Part shown: one piece after another, positions 28,128 to 37,074 of the stretch
How positions within the stretch are numbered: the first letter of the stretch is position 1
Layout: each line of letters begins with the position of its first letter
Source: Thiocapsa rosea
GTDB lineage: Bacteria; Pseudomonadota; Gammaproteobacteria; Chromatiales; Chromatiaceae
Length of the DNA stretch: 64,000 nt
Direction: 5' to 3'
NCBI RefSeq assembly: GCF_003634315.1
Contig: NZ_RBXL01000001.1
Coordinates: 3,452,501-3,516,500, forward strand
The notes under the pieces: model-generated
Seen by the model: only the letters and a program-made list of their open reading frames with translations
What the model was told of the DNA's origin: nothing
The model's database searches: none
Made by a program: the position numbers and the translations under genes

Positions 28128-29006
28128 TCAAGGGTTAGACAGTACCGCGTCTTGCGAGAGACCCACGAGTCTCTCGCTGATGTCCCAGAGTCGCTCGTTG
28201 GCGGCGGGATCGCGTGCCTGAGATGGCGCCTTGATGGGCCGACGGCCGTCGAGATAAAGCCCCGTGACGCCGTCGAGGTCGGTCGATCGGGCCGCGTAGA
28301 GCACGCGCTCGGCGGCCCGCGCCGGGGTCGGTAGGGCCCAGCCGAGCAGCAGATCGACGGCTTTCCAGAAGACCCCTTGTGCGCCGTCGGACCCGCCGAG
28401 GTTGGATCGAAAGACGCCCGGAAAGACACAGTTCACGCTCACTCCGGTGCCTTCGAGCCGCCGTGCCAGCGCGAAGGTGAAATGCAGGTTCCCGAGCTTG
28501 GACTGACCGTAGGCCTGCATCATCCGATAGGGGCGCCGGGTCCAGTCGAGATCCTCGAAGTCCATCGCCGTATCCATCTTGGTGCCGACGTTGACGATCC
28601 GGGCCGGTGCGCTGTCCTTGATGCGCTCGAGCAGGAGGCCCGTGAGCAGGAAGGGGCCGAGATGGTTGACCGCCAGCGAACGCTCAAGACCCTCGGGGCT
28701 TGTTCGTCGGCGCGCGTAGGCCGTTCCGGCGTTGTTGATCAGGACGTCGAGTCGCTCGAATCGGTCGAGGATCTGTGCCGCCGCTCGGCGAACCTCCTGC
28801 TGACTGCCGAGGTCCGCAACGAAAAGATGGACGTCTTGGTTCCCGGTGGCTGCGATGATCTCGTCTCGGGCTACCCGACCGCGTTCTTCGTTGCGGACCA
28901 GCATGCCGACACGCATTCCGTCGCGGGCGAAGGCGTGGGCGAGCGCCTTTCCCAGGCCTGAGTTTGCCCCCGTGACGAGAACAGTCCTGCGATTCGCGTC
29001 CGTCAT
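28128..29006 (-). CDS. Short-chain dehydrogenase/reductase
   Basis: 292 residues with the classical SDR signatures: nucleotide-binding TGANSGLG (residues ~12-19), NNAG and the catalytic YGQSK. It resembles the retinol-dehydrogenase/protochlorophyllide-reductase-like SDR branch (DLDWTRRPYRMMQAYGQSKLGN). ATG 29006 starts at the fold; the long upstream frame is antisense-like overlap with glgC. Substrate unknown. Only 23 bp separate it from glgC on the same strand. Confidence 0.88.
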   Translation of the reverse strand: MTDANRRTVLVTGANSGLGKALAHAFARDGMRVGMLVRNEERGRVARDEIIAATGNQDVHLFVADLGSQQEVRRAAAQILDRFERLDVLINNAGTAYARRRTSPEGLERSLAVNHLGPFLLTGLLLERIKDSAPARIVNVGTKMDTAMDFEDLDWTRRPYRMMQAYGQSKLGNLHFTFALARRLEGTGVSVNCVFPGVFRSNLGGSDGAQGVFWKAVDLLLGWALPTPARAAERVLYAARSTDLDGVTGLYLDGRRPIKAPSQARDPAANERLWDISERLVGLSQDAVLSNP

Positions 29007-29029
29007 ACGCAGCCTCCGGTCGAGGGTGG

Positions 29030-30289
29030 TTATTCGGAGTAGCCGCCGCGCCCGGTTCCGCGTGTGTCGCGTGCGAAATAGCTGACGCGCCCCATCGGAA
29101 CTACGGTGACCCCGCCTGCGCTGACGTGGAAGCGTTGCTGATCCTTGACCGGATCGAAACCGATTCGATCTCCGGCCTCGATGACATTGTGTCGATCGAC
29201 GATGACGTTGCGCAGATGGGCGCCGCGGCAGACGCGGACATAGTCCATGATGATGCAGTCCTCGAGGACGACATCCTCCTCGATCACGGTCTCGCGACGG
29301 ATGATGGAGTTGGTCAGGCGTGCACCCTCGTGGATCATGGTCGCCGCGCCCAGGAGCGTGTTGCGCAGCTCGCCGCCCAGCACACGCGCGACCGGACCCT
29401 GGTAGCCGCTGGAGAAGACGGGCCACTCGGGGTTGAACATATCGAAGGCCGGCTCGGCTCCAAGGACGTCCTTGTGGGCGTCGAAGTACGCATCGATGCT
29501 TCCGACGTCGCGCCAGTAGACGGGCGTTTCGTAGGGGTGCACGCCCGGTATGACGTTCGTCGAGAAGTCGTAGGCAAAGAGTCGATGGGTGTTGAGCAGT
29601 CGCGGCAGGACATGCTGGCCGAAGTCCGATTCACCGGCGGCCTCGCACTCTTTGAGTGCCTGCATCAGGACCTTCGCGTCGAAGATGTAATTGCCCATCG
29701 AGGCGAAGGCCATGGTCGGATCGCCGGGAAGCGGGGAGGGATTCGCCGGCTTTTCCTCGAAGGCGTTGATCCGTCCCTCTTCGTCGGCGGCGATCACGCC
29801 GAAGCTCGACGCCTCGGCGAGCGGTACCGGCAGGGCGGCGATCGTGACGTCGGCGTTGCGCGCCTTATGGAAATCGACCATCTGGCGGATGTCCATCCGG
29901 TAGATGTGGTCGGCCCCGAAGACAGCGACCAGATCAGGCCGATGCTCCTCGATGAGAGCGATGTTCTGATTGACTGCGTCGGCTGTGCCCTGGAACCAAT
30001 GCGTCCCGGACATCATCTGGGGTGGGACAACGGTCACGAACTGACTTTGCAGCAAGGGAGAGATGGTCCAAGCCTTGCGTACATGCTCGATCAGAGACTG
30101 TGATTTGTACTGCACCAGCAGATAGATGGTTTGGATCTGGGAGTTGACCAGGTTGCTGAGCACGAAATCGACGATGCGGTAGCGGGCGCCGAAGGGTACC
30201 GACGGCTTGGAGCGCGCCGTCGTGAGCGGCTGGAGTCGCGAGCCTTGGCCACCGGCCATGACGAAAGCGATGATTCGATCGGTCTGCAT
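29030..30289 (-). CDS. glgC: Glucose-1-phosphate adenylyltransferase
   Basis: 419 residues, full length. It makes ADP-glucose for glycogen synthesis. The N-terminal nucleotidyltransferase motif FVMAGGQGSRLQPLT, FGARYRIVDF and GTADAVNQN are present, followed by a C-terminal left-handed beta-helix domain. It is likely allosterically regulated as in other proteobacteria. Glycogen is the usual dark-phase store of purple sulfur bacteria. Confidence 0.96.
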   Translation of the reverse strand: MQTDRIIAFVMAGGQGSRLQPLTTARSKPSVPFGARYRIVDFVLSNLVNSQIQTIYLLVQYKSQSLIEHVRKAWTISPLLQSQFVTVVPPQMMSGTHWFQGTADAVNQNIALIEEHRPDLVAVFGADHIYRMDIRQMVDFHKARNADVTIAALPVPLAEASSFGVIAADEEGRINAFEEKPANPSPLPGDPTMAFASMGNYIFDAKVLMQALKECEAAGESDFGQHVLPRLLNTHRLFAYDFSTNVIPGVHPYETPVYWRDVGSIDAYFDAHKDVLGAEPAFDMFNPEWPVFSSGYQGPVARVLGGELRNTLLGAATMIHEGARLTNSIIRRETVIEEDVVLEDCIIMDYVRVCRGAHLRNVIVDRHNVIEAGDRIGFDPVKDQQRFHVSAGGVTVVPMGRVSYFARDTRGTGRGGYSE

Positions 30290-30501
30290 GGTTCCTCCGC
30301 TTGCCCCGCCGTTAGGAGCTTGTGTTGTGATGGCTGGATCCGATCATTGGACCCACACGAGAATGATAAACCCGTCGAGCGGAGCTTTCCCGATTATCGC
30401 AAGCCCTCTCGATCGGACCCCGGCGGCGACCGAAACAGGGGCGACGCGGGGTCCCGAACGTCTACAATGTCCAACCCCGACGGCAGAGGAGTAAGCGAGC
30501 G

Positions 30502-32049
30502 ATGAGTCAACCGAGGAAGAAGGTCCCGGGACGCCCGGTCATCCTGATCATCCTGGATGGTTTCGGTTTGAACCCGTCCAAGGCCAACAACGCGGTCGCG
30601 ATCGCCGACACGCCGAACCTCGATCGCTATTTCTCGAGTTATCCGCACACCGCGCTTCATGCCTCCGGGCTGGCGGTCGGGCTCCCGGACGGACAGATGG
30701 GTAACTCCGAGGTCGGGCACATGTGCATCGGCTCGGGTTGTGTCGTGCTCCAGGATCTGGTGCTGATCGACCGCGCGATCGACGATCGCAGCTTCTTCGA
30801 CAATCACGCCTTGGTGAACGCGGCGCGTGCGGCAGCGGAGCAGGGTCGGCCGATTCATCTGATGGGTCTGGTCTCCGACGGCGGAGTTCATAGTCATGTC
30901 CGTCATTTGGCAGCGTTGATCAAGTTGTGCAAGCGTCAGGGTGCCCGCCCGATGGTCCACGTCTTCACGGACGGCCGGGATACCCCGCCACGCTCGGCAC
31001 TGAGTTATCTCAAGTGTCTCGACGAGGCGCTGGAGACCTCCGGGGGGCGAATCGCCACCGTCAGCGGACGCTATTACGCGATGGATCGAGACAACCGCTG
31101 GGATCGCACCGAGCTGGCCTGGCGTGCCATGGTCGACGGCGAGGGCCGGCACGCCGAGAGTGCGCACGCGGCAATCGAGGCGGCCTATGCCGCGGGCGAG
31201 GACGACGAGTTCATCCGTCCGACCATCGTCGACGGCGGCGAGCCGATCCGCGACGGCGATCAGGTGATCCACATCAACTTCCGCAAGGACCGCCCCCGTC
31301 AACTGGTCTCGGCCTTGCACCAGAGCGATTTCGACAAGTTCGACCGCCGCGGCGTGACCCGGGTCCAGGTCACCGGCATGATGGAATACGACCCCTGGTT
31401 CGGGCTGCCCTTTGCCTTCGATACCGACACGCCGAGGACCACGCTCGGGCAGATCCTGAGCGACGACGGCATCGCGCAGTTTCATTGCGCCGAGACCGAA
31501 AAATACGCGCATGTGACCTTCTTCTTCAACGGCGGGCGGGGCGACCCCTTCCCCGGCGAGGAGCGCACGCTGATCCCCTCGCCGAAGGTCGCCACCTACG
31601 ACCTGAAACCCGAGATGAGCGCGCCCGGGGTGGCGGATGCCGTCATCGAGGCGCTGCGCGGCGGTGAATTTCCGTTCATCGTGGTGAACTTCGCCAACGG
31701 CGATATGGTGGGTCATACGGCCGTGCGCGAGGCGGTGATCGCCGCCGTCGAGACACTGGATCGCGAGGTCGGCCGCGTGCTGGACGTTGCCGTTGAGTGC
31801 GGCTACTCGGTCATCTTGAGCGCCGACCACGGCAACTGCGACGAGATGGTCGATCCGGTCACGGGTGCCCCCCATACCCAGCACACCACCTATCCGGTGC
31901 CCTGTCTCGTCATCGACGAGGTACCTTGGCGCCTGTCGGTCGGCGGCGGGATCAAGGACATCGCCCCGACGATCCTGCACCTGATGGGCATCCCCATCCC
32001 GGAGCAGATGGACGGACACTCGCTCCTGCTCGGGCCGGCGACGGTCTGA
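30502..32049 (+). CDS. gpmI: 2,3-bisphosphoglycerate-independent phosphoglycerate mutase
   Basis: 515 residues, standard length. It interconverts 3- and 2-phosphoglycerate. The alkaline-phosphatase-like metal sites are present: ILDGFG near the start, the phosphoserine in GQMGNSEVGHM, and SADHGNCDEM near the C-terminus. thyA begins three bases after its stop. Confidence 0.96.
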   Translation: MSQPRKKVPGRPVILIILDGFGLNPSKANNAVAIADTPNLDRYFSSYPHTALHASGLAVGLPDGQMGNSEVGHMCIGSGCVVLQDLVLIDRAIDDRSFFDNHALVNAARAAAEQGRPIHLMGLVSDGGVHSHVRHLAALIKLCKRQGARPMVHVFTDGRDTPPRSALSYLKCLDEALETSGGRIATVSGRYYAMDRDNRWDRTELAWRAMVDGEGRHAESAHAAIEAAYAAGEDDEFIRPTIVDGGEPIRDGDQVIHINFRKDRPRQLVSALHQSDFDKFDRRGVTRVQVTGMMEYDPWFGLPFAFDTDTPRTTLGQILSDDGIAQFHCAETEKYAHVTFFFNGGRGDPFPGEERTLIPSPKVATYDLKPEMSAPGVADAVIEALRGGEFPFIVVNFANGDMVGHTAVREAVIAAVETLDREVGRVLDVAVECGYSVILSADHGNCDEMVDPVTGAPHTQHTTYPVPCLVIDEVPWRLSVGGGIKDIAPTILHLMGIPIPEQMDGHSLLLGPATV

Positions 32050-32052
32050 CGG

Positions 32053-32892
32053 ATGCGCGTCTATCTCGATCTGCTGCGCGATGTGATCGACAACGGCATC
32101 GACAAGTCTGACCGCACCGGCACGGGGACGCGCTCGGTGTTCGGTCGTCAGGTGCGCTTCGATCTACAGCAGGGTTTTCCGCTGCTGACCACCAAGCGGG
32201 TGCATACCAAGAGCCTGATCCACGAGTTGCTCTGGTTCCTTGCCGGCTCGACCGACAACCGGTGGCTTCAGGATCGCGGCGTGACGATCTGGAATGAATG
32301 GGCGGCCGAGGACGGTCGCCTCGGTCCCATCTACGGCGCCCAGTGGCGCAGCTGGGCCTGTCCGGACGGTCGTGTTGTCGACCAGCTCGCCGAGCTGGTC
32401 GCGACCATTCGGACCCGCCCCGATTCGCGTCGGCTGGTGGTTTCCGCCTGGAACCCGGCCGATCTGCCCGACGAGACCCTGAGTCCGCATGAGAACGTGC
32501 AGGCCGGGCGCATGTCGCTCGCCCCCTGCCATTGTCTCTTTCAGTTCTACGTTGCCGAAGGGCGGCTCTCTTGTCAGCTCTATCAGCGCAGTGCCGATCT
32601 GTTTCTCGGCGTGCCTTTCAATATTGCCAGTTATGCCTTGCTGACCCATCTGATCGCGCACCAATGCGACCTGGACGTCGGCGAATTCATCCACACCTTC
32701 GGCGACCTGCATCTCTACCGCAACCATCTGACCGACGAGATCGTCTACGAGCAGCTCGGGCGCGAGCCTCGGGCGCTGCCTCGGCTCAACCTCCTGCGTC
32801 GACCGCCGAGTCTGTTCGACTATCGTGTCGCGGATATCGAGATTGTCGGGTATGAGCCGGAACCTGCGATTCGCGCCCCCATTGCAGTCTGA
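32053..32892 (+). CDS. thyA: Thymidylate synthase
   Basis: 279 residues. It methylates dUMP to dTMP with methylene-tetrahydrofolate. The catalytic cysteine is in [12 protein letters not shown], and [17 protein letters not shown] and HLYRNH follow as in E. coli ThyA. It is coupled to gpmI with a three-base gap. A 225-base gap downstream holds nothing notable before sohB. Confidence 0.97.
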   Translation: MRVYLDLLRDVIDNGIDKSDRTGTGTRSVFGRQVRFDLQQGFPLLTTKRVHTKSLIHELLWFLAGSTDNRWLQDRGVTIWNEWAAEDGRLGPIYGAQWRSWACPDGRVVDQLAELVATIRTRPDSRRLVVSAWNPADLPDETLSPHENVQAGRMSLAPCHCLFQFYVAEGRLSCQLYQRSADLFLGVPFNIASYALLTHLIAHQCDLDVGEFIHTFGDLHLYRNHLTDEIVYEQLGREPRALPRLNLLRRPPSLFDYRVADIEIVGYEPEPAIRAPIAV

Positions 32893-33117
32893 GGCTGAAT
32901 CGCGCTCGGAGCGGTTTGCGCGGCTCGATCGTGGCGTGGTGTTGTCGTGACTTTGCGACAGTGGAGCGGCGCGATTCAGGATTTTTCGATTGGGGTCGGA
33001 CGGTAGGGTGCGGGTGAGCGAGGGGGCTTCGGGGTTTGTTGGTTTCTGTGTGCTGTCTTCCGTGTTGCGCGGCCTTGCGCAACATTCACGATCTTTCCGG
33101 GCGAGGAGTTGCCGCTG

Positions 33118-34134
33118 ATGGAGTCACTGATTCAAGTCCTGCTCGCGTACGGGCTGTTTTTGGCCAAGACGATCACGATCCTGCTCGGAATCGCCGTGTT
33201 GCTGGTCCTTGCCGTGCGGGTTCGACACGGCGGCCACGGCGATTCCGAGCAGTTGGAGATCACCGATCTCAACCAGCGCTATCGTGCGCTGAGCTCTGAG
33301 CTGAAGGCGTTTTCGCTCTCGAAGAAGGCGTTCAAGGCGTACCGCAAAGCCGAGCACAAAGAGGAGAAGGCCCGCGAGAAGTCGGGACATGCCGATCGCA
33401 AGCGGCTCTTCGTCATCGAGTTCAACGGTGATATCCGCGCCAGCGAGGTCGGCGGGCTGCGGGTGTTGGTGACAACGCTCCTTATGGAGGCCCGCGACGG
33501 CGATCAGGTCCTGGTGCGTCTGGACAACTCGGGCGGTCTGGTCAGCGATCACGGGCTGGCCGCGTCGCAGCTGGCACGCATCCGCGAGAAGGGGATCCCG
33601 CTGACGGTCGCGGTCGACAAGGTCGCCGCCAGCGGCGGCTATCTCATGGCCTGCGTGGCCGAACGCATCATCGCCGCACCCTTTGCGGTGATCGGCTCGA
33701 TCGGCGTGTTGGCCGAGCTGCCCAACTTTCATCGGCTGCTGGAGCGCGCCGGGATCGACTTCGAACTCCATACGGCCGGCGAATACAAGCGCACGCTGAC
33801 GATCTTCGGTGAGAATACCGACGAAGGTCGCCAAAAGCTGCGCGAGCAGTTGGAAGAGACACACATACTCTTCAAGTCGTTCGTCGCGACCTATCGCCCC
33901 GCGCTCGATCTCGACCGCGTCGCCACAGGCGAGTATTGGCATGGCCAACGTGCCGTCGAGCTGGGTCTTGTGGACGCCATCCAGACCAGCGACGATTTCC
34001 TGCTGGCTGCGATCGAGGACATGGACCTCCTCAAGCTCAAATACAGCGCCCGCAAGAAACCGATCGAGCGGCTCCTGTCGAGCATCCGAGTGAGCTTGGA
34101 CGGCGCCGTTGCCAACTGGCGCCGCGCGAGCTGA
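33118..34134 (+). CDS. sohB: SohB-type S49 peptidase, inner membrane
   Basis: 338 residues. An N-terminal membrane helix (residues ~5-28) is followed by a charged coil (~55-90) and the S49 domain with the catalytic Ser in KVAASGGYLMACVA and a conserved Lys in HTAGEYKRTLT. It is thought to degrade periplasmic or membrane peptides. ATG 33118 has GAGGAG upstream. The integron-like array begins about 50 bp after its stop. A second S49 gene is at 59659. Confidence 0.92.
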   Translation: MESLIQVLLAYGLFLAKTITILLGIAVLLVLAVRVRHGGHGDSEQLEITDLNQRYRALSSELKAFSLSKKAFKAYRKAEHKEEKAREKSGHADRKRLFVIEFNGDIRASEVGGLRVLVTTLLMEARDGDQVLVRLDNSGGLVSDHGLAASQLARIREKGIPLTVAVDKVAASGGYLMACVAERIIAAPFAVIGSIGVLAELPNFHRLLERAGIDFELHTAGEYKRTLTIFGENTDEGRQKLREQLEETHILFKSFVATYRPALDLDRVATGEYWHGQRAVELGLVDAIQTSDDFLLAAIEDMDLLKLKYSARKKPIERLLSSIRVSLDGAVANWRRAS

Positions 34135-34183
34135 GCAAGTTCATCGAGGACGCCGTGCGCTGGCACCACGTTTGAGATCTGCC

Positions 34184-34227
34184 CACAACGCTAGCCGCGC
34201 GGGGTCGGCTTAAGCGCCGTGTTAGCC
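34184..34227 (-). repeat. attC-like recombination site (attC0), last cassette
   Basis: Read on the minus strand it starts GGCTAAC, contains CTTAAGCCGAC and GCGCGGCTA, and ends GCGTTGTGGG. This is the layout of short aadA-type attC sites. The stop codon of the antitoxin gene lies in its first core site. The distal core is degenerate. Confidence 0.65.
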
Positions 34228-34425
34228 CTTATCTAGTTCCAGTTGACTGACGACATCGGCCAACGAAGCCGAAGCCGCTGGACCCTCCGCTTCCTTCGCG
34301 CTGCGGAGATCTTGTAAATCCTGATAGTCTTCGAGAGCTTCCGCGACGGCGCGAAATTCCTCTATGGGAAGGACGACGTACTCTTCGGAACCTTCCTGCC
34401 CGATAAACTGAGGATGCAGGTTCAT
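34222..34425 (-). CDS. Antitoxin of a RelE-type toxin-antitoxin cassette
   Basis: 67 acidic residues with a Phd/RelB-like N-terminal pattern (HPQFIGQEG, EEYVVLPIEEFRAVAEALEDYQDL). It follows the toxin by three bases, a toxin-first order like higBA. Its TAA stop is inside the attC0 core site, as expected for an integron cassette. The partner call depends on the toxin next to it. Confidence 0.8.
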   Translation of the reverse strand: MNLHPQFIGQEGSEEYVVLPIEEFRAVAEALEDYQDLQDLRSAKEAEGPAASASLADVVSQLELDKG

Positions 34426-34428
34426 GGA

Positions 34429-34677
34429 TCACCTCTTGGCGTAAACGTGCTTTCGGTGCATCACGCGGTACACAACAACCGTAGCTTCTTCAACTTCAAA
34501 AAGTACCCTGTAGTTGCCAACTCGGAGCCGATACTCAGGCGTGAAATTCGTGAGCCGCTTGATGTTTCCGGTCAATCCGTTTTCCAGTTCGGCGAGCTTC
34601 GCGGCAATGCGCGTGGCTTCTTGTTTTTGGAGGCTACGTAGATCCTTTATTGCCTGTGGCTTTAGTTCAACCTTCAT
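34429..34677 (-). CDS. RelE/ParE-family toxin
   Basis: 82 basic residues with the RelE pattern: KPQAIKDLRSL, LTNFTPEYRLRVGNYRVLFEVE and VVVYRVMHRKHVY. RelE-type toxins cleave ribosome-bound mRNA. The start lies 35 bp from the attC1 boundary, so toxin and antitoxin together form one cassette. Such modules are common in chromosomal integrons, where they stabilise the array. Confidence 0.88.
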   Translation of the reverse strand: MKVELKPQAIKDLRSLQKQEATRIAAKLAELENGLTGNIKRLTNFTPEYRLRVGNYRVLFEVEEATVVVYRVMHRKHVYAKR

Positions 34678-34712
34678 ATGGGGTTCGCGTAGTATCGGGC
34701 TTTTCTCTTATC

Positions 34713-34809
34713 GGCTAACGTGCAGGCTAAAGCGGCGCGCGCCCGCACGGAGCCTGGGAATTAGCACGATGCCCGTGGCGCGCGCTCGCTTTTGAGCAGA
34801 AGGTTAGGC
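34713..34809 (-). repeat. attC-like site (attC1)
   Basis: 97 bp. On the minus strand it begins with GCCTAAC and ends with GTTAGCC. Inner arms GAGCGCGCGCC and GGCGCGCGCCGCTTTAGCC can pair. It is closely similar to attC2 (shared GAGCGCGCGCCA, TCGTGCTAA, CTCCGTG and GCTTTAG), as sites of one chromosomal integron are. Confidence 0.85.
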
Positions 34810-34844
34810 TCTTCATTTTCCGTGAAAAGAACTCGAGCCAGGCC

Positions 34845-35008
34845 CCTTATCCCTCTCGGCCTTGATCATCGTTTGGTCCAAAACCCAGCGCAAGAGCAAG
34901 GATAGCTGCGACCTTGGCCTGCAAATCAGAACCTTACGCTTGGGCGCCGCACTCTCGCCGGCTAGGTGGACCAAACGATGATCGAGGCCTCCCTCTCCTT
35001 ATCCCTCT
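34845..35008. mobile_element. MITE-like insertion with 23-bp inverted repeats and 12-bp direct repeats
   Basis: 34858-34880 and 34967-34989 are inverted repeats identical at 22 of 23 positions (TTTGGTCC / GGACCAAA inside). They are flanked by direct repeats CCTTATCCCTCT at 34845-34856 and 34997-35008. The 86-bp interior has no ORF. It interrupts the region between attC1 and the half attC site. Confidence 0.75.
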
Positions 35009-35019
35009 ACCCTTTTAGA

Positions 35020-35064
35020 TGGAGCGCAGCGAAGGCATGACCGTCGGCTTGAATCGAATGTTAG
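35020..35064 (-). repeat. Half attC-like site (attC4)
   Basis: On the minus strand: CCCTAACATTCGATTCAAGC followed by CGACGG and a loop-like TTCGCTGCG. This closely resembles the first half of aadA-type attC sites. The second half is not found; the MITE-like insertion lies just beyond. The stop codon of the preceding cassette ORF is in its core site. Confidence 0.65.
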
Positions 35065-35627
35065 GGGCCATATGTGCCACGCTTTATTTGCGAGGTGAGC
35101 GCTGTCGCCAAGCTAATGTACTCGGCAACATCATCCGGTTTAAACACAGCATCGCCTACGTGAACTGCTTTGTTTCGGAGGTCGCGCAGACGATGGAATA
35201 TTTCCAACTGCGCGCCATTAATGATTTCTTTTCGATTGAGGGCTTCGCCTAACCGGAGTGGCGCCATTGCGGTCTTTTTCGAGAAATTGGGATCGCGAGC
35301 GAGCAAGACTTCTGCGGCCACCGTCTCCACCTGTATCCACGCCTCCAATATGGCTGAGCGGGGAGATATCTCAGCCAAGGAATAAAGCCGGTCACGAGGC
35401 ACCATGCCGGCAGCTTCCATTTCTATGCCGCGCAACGCAGTACGCGATTTCTCAGCTGTCTCCTCCAAAGCCTTTCGGAACTCTACTTCGAAGTCCTTGT
35501 ATTTGAGACGCTCGATGTATGGAAAGAAGGCGCCGATGTTACTCCGGAGTACAAAAGCAACGGTGAGCAAGGTGGCGGGCCAGGCCAAACTAGAAATAAG
35601 AGATGAGAAGAATTGCAGCCAGTCCAT
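35061..35627 (-). CDS. Cassette-encoded membrane-anchored hypothetical protein
   Basis: 188 residues. A hydrophobic N-terminal helix (residues ~7-32) is followed by a coiled segment (EFRKALEETAEKSRTALRG) and a helical C-terminal domain with RLRDLRNKAVHVG, a pattern seen in DUF4145-like proteins. ATG 35627 follows AGGGGG. The gene fills the space between attC2 (21 bp before the start) and the half attC4 site (which contains its stop), so it is a textbook cassette. Function unknown. Confidence 0.8.
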   Translation of the reverse strand: MDWLQFFSSLISSLAWPATLLTVAFVLRSNIGAFFPYIERLKYKDFEVEFRKALEETAEKSRTALRGIEMEAAGMVPRDRLYSLAEISPRSAILEAWIQVETVAAEVLLARDPNFSKKTAMAPLRLGEALNRKEIINGAQLEIFHRLRDLRNKAVHVGDAVFKPDDVAEYISLATALTSQIKRGTYGP

Positions 35628-35647
35628 CGTATCCCCCTGTGTTTGGA

Positions 35648-35743
35648 GCCTAACGACCGGCCTAAAGCAGCGCGCCACCACGGAGTTTGCCAGTTAGCAC
35701 GAACCCTATGGCGCGCGCTCGCTATTGAGGCCACTTGTTAGGC
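35648..35743 (-). repeat. attC-like site (attC2)
   Basis: 96 bp with perfect core sites GCCTAAC and GTTAGGC at its ends on either strand. The arms GAGCGCGCGCCA and GGCGCGCTGCTTTAGGCC pair. Highly similar to attC1. Confidence 0.9.
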
Positions 35744-35837
35744 GATCTGTGTCTTCCTGCCAGTTTAATTGAGTCTGGCACGTTATTCGTTCTAGTCGCA
35801 ATGGCAAGTATAAGGCTGATAGACGACAATCGGGGCT

Positions 35838-36416
35838 TCACAAGAAAATTCGCCGGGGCCAAATTTGCTCCCCCCTGATCAAAGCAATTACTCCTGGACG
35901 GTCTGGTGGATGCTGTATAGCCACGTATTCGCCGGCGATACACAGCTTTTTGCTCCTTGCGCAAATATGCTCGCATGTTGTTTCCTGCGGTGCAGTTGCC
36001 ATTTCATTGGATCCCCGAGAACCTCCTGGTTCGTCAAGCCGACTACGGCTATTAGGTCGTTGCTCACCTGTCGGTGAGGTCGTTGGTTTCATTTCCGGGC
36101 CAATAAGGGATGTGATAATTCGATCGATAAATGGCTTCATGCAGTCGCGCTGGTCCCTTAAATCGTCGCGCTATAAATGGCCAGAAAAGCTATCTATGAC
36201 ACCCCTTGCATCGGATTTGGAAAGATGTACTTTACCTGTAACGCCCCTCTTAAGAATAGAAATGCCTCCACCTATGTCTCCCTCGATCTCAAGCTTATTG
36301 CCCGCTGCACACGCGGTCTTTAAGAAATCGATCGCGATGTCGATTTTATCAGAATCCTGGGCTACGCCTACAACCGGCGACAGTATAAGCACTAATGCTA
36401 AAGTAGCCATCTTCAT
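35838..36416 (-). pseudogene. Cassette ORF interrupted by an in-frame stop
   Basis: Residues 1-81 (from ATG 36416, SD GGAGAA) form a secreted protein: signal peptide MKMATLALVLILSPVVGVAQ, then FLKTACAAGNKLEIEGDI. The frame meets TAG at 36171-36173 and then continues open to 35838 with RDDLRDQRDCMKPFIDRIIT, which reads as the natural continuation of the same helical domain. I infer a nonsense mutation. The tail after ~36090 looks less protein-like, so the original end is uncertain. 35741-35838 up to attC2 has no gene. Confidence 0.6.
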
Positions 36417-36452
36417 ATCGCTTATTCTCCATTCTCTTGCCAATTTCTCGCG

Positions 36453-36530
36453 GCCTAACGCCTGCCATCACCGGTGGCAGAACCGCAGCGAAGCGGAGGT
36501 TTTGGAAACCGGCGCATGGCCTGGTTAGTT
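36453..36530 (-). repeat. attC-like site (attC3)
   Basis: 78 bp. On the minus strand it starts AACTAAC, ends GTTAGGC, and has pairing arms with CCTCCGCTTCGCTGCGG near the centre. The stop of the 36525-36965 ORF is in its first core site. Confidence 0.8.
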
Positions 36531-36965
36531 TCTCTTTTGCCGGTGATCAATCCATTCAATTTGTTTGGATGCTTCATTCATACGTACAAGGATTGTTCCA
36601 CCGGGAGGCTTGAAGCTGGTGTCGAAACCGATGTCTCCTAGCACCTTCACTCCCTCGTGATAGTCGTTTAAGAAATTCAGGAACGAGCAAACGATCTGCT
36701 CGTAGTCAGGCTGATAGCTGGGCTTGGGCAGCAGCAGCTTAAACGTATTCCCATCATTGGCTTCTGCATAGATGGAGAGTGCAAGAGAATACGGGCTGTC
36801 TTCACGAAGCTTACCCTTGGTGCCCAAAAGTACCGGCTCAATCCGCGGGGATTGCATGGTCTTAGTCGCAGTCTTCGACAGCTTAGATTGTGCTCGACCG
36901 AAAACCCCGTTTTTTCCCGTCCCCGCACCCTGTCCTGAATGGCGGCCGGGAGCGAGTGTATTCAA
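36525..36965 (-). CDS. Cassette-encoded hypothetical protein
   Basis: 146 residues from a TTG at 36965 (GAGG six bases upstream); a shorter start at Met37 (36857) is possible. The C-terminal half is well formed (SYQPDYEQIVCSFLNFLNDY, GTILVRMNEASKQIEWIDH). No family recognised. Its TAA stop lies in attC3. Confidence 0.6.
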   Translation of the reverse strand: MNTLAPGRHSGQGAGTGKNGVFGRAQSKLSKTATKTMQSPRIEPVLLGTKGKLREDSPYSLALSIYAEANDGNTFKLLLPKPSYQPDYEQIVCSFLNFLNDYHEGVKVLGDIGFDTSFKPPGGTILVRMNEASKQIEWIDHRQKRN

Positions 36966-37074
36966 TCGAGCCTCATTCTATGGTCATTCGCGCAATCAAG
37001 CCGCTTAAATGAGAACGACTCGCATCACCGCCATACGGCAGGCGCACCACTCCCCTCGGAGGAGGCGCCCGGCC

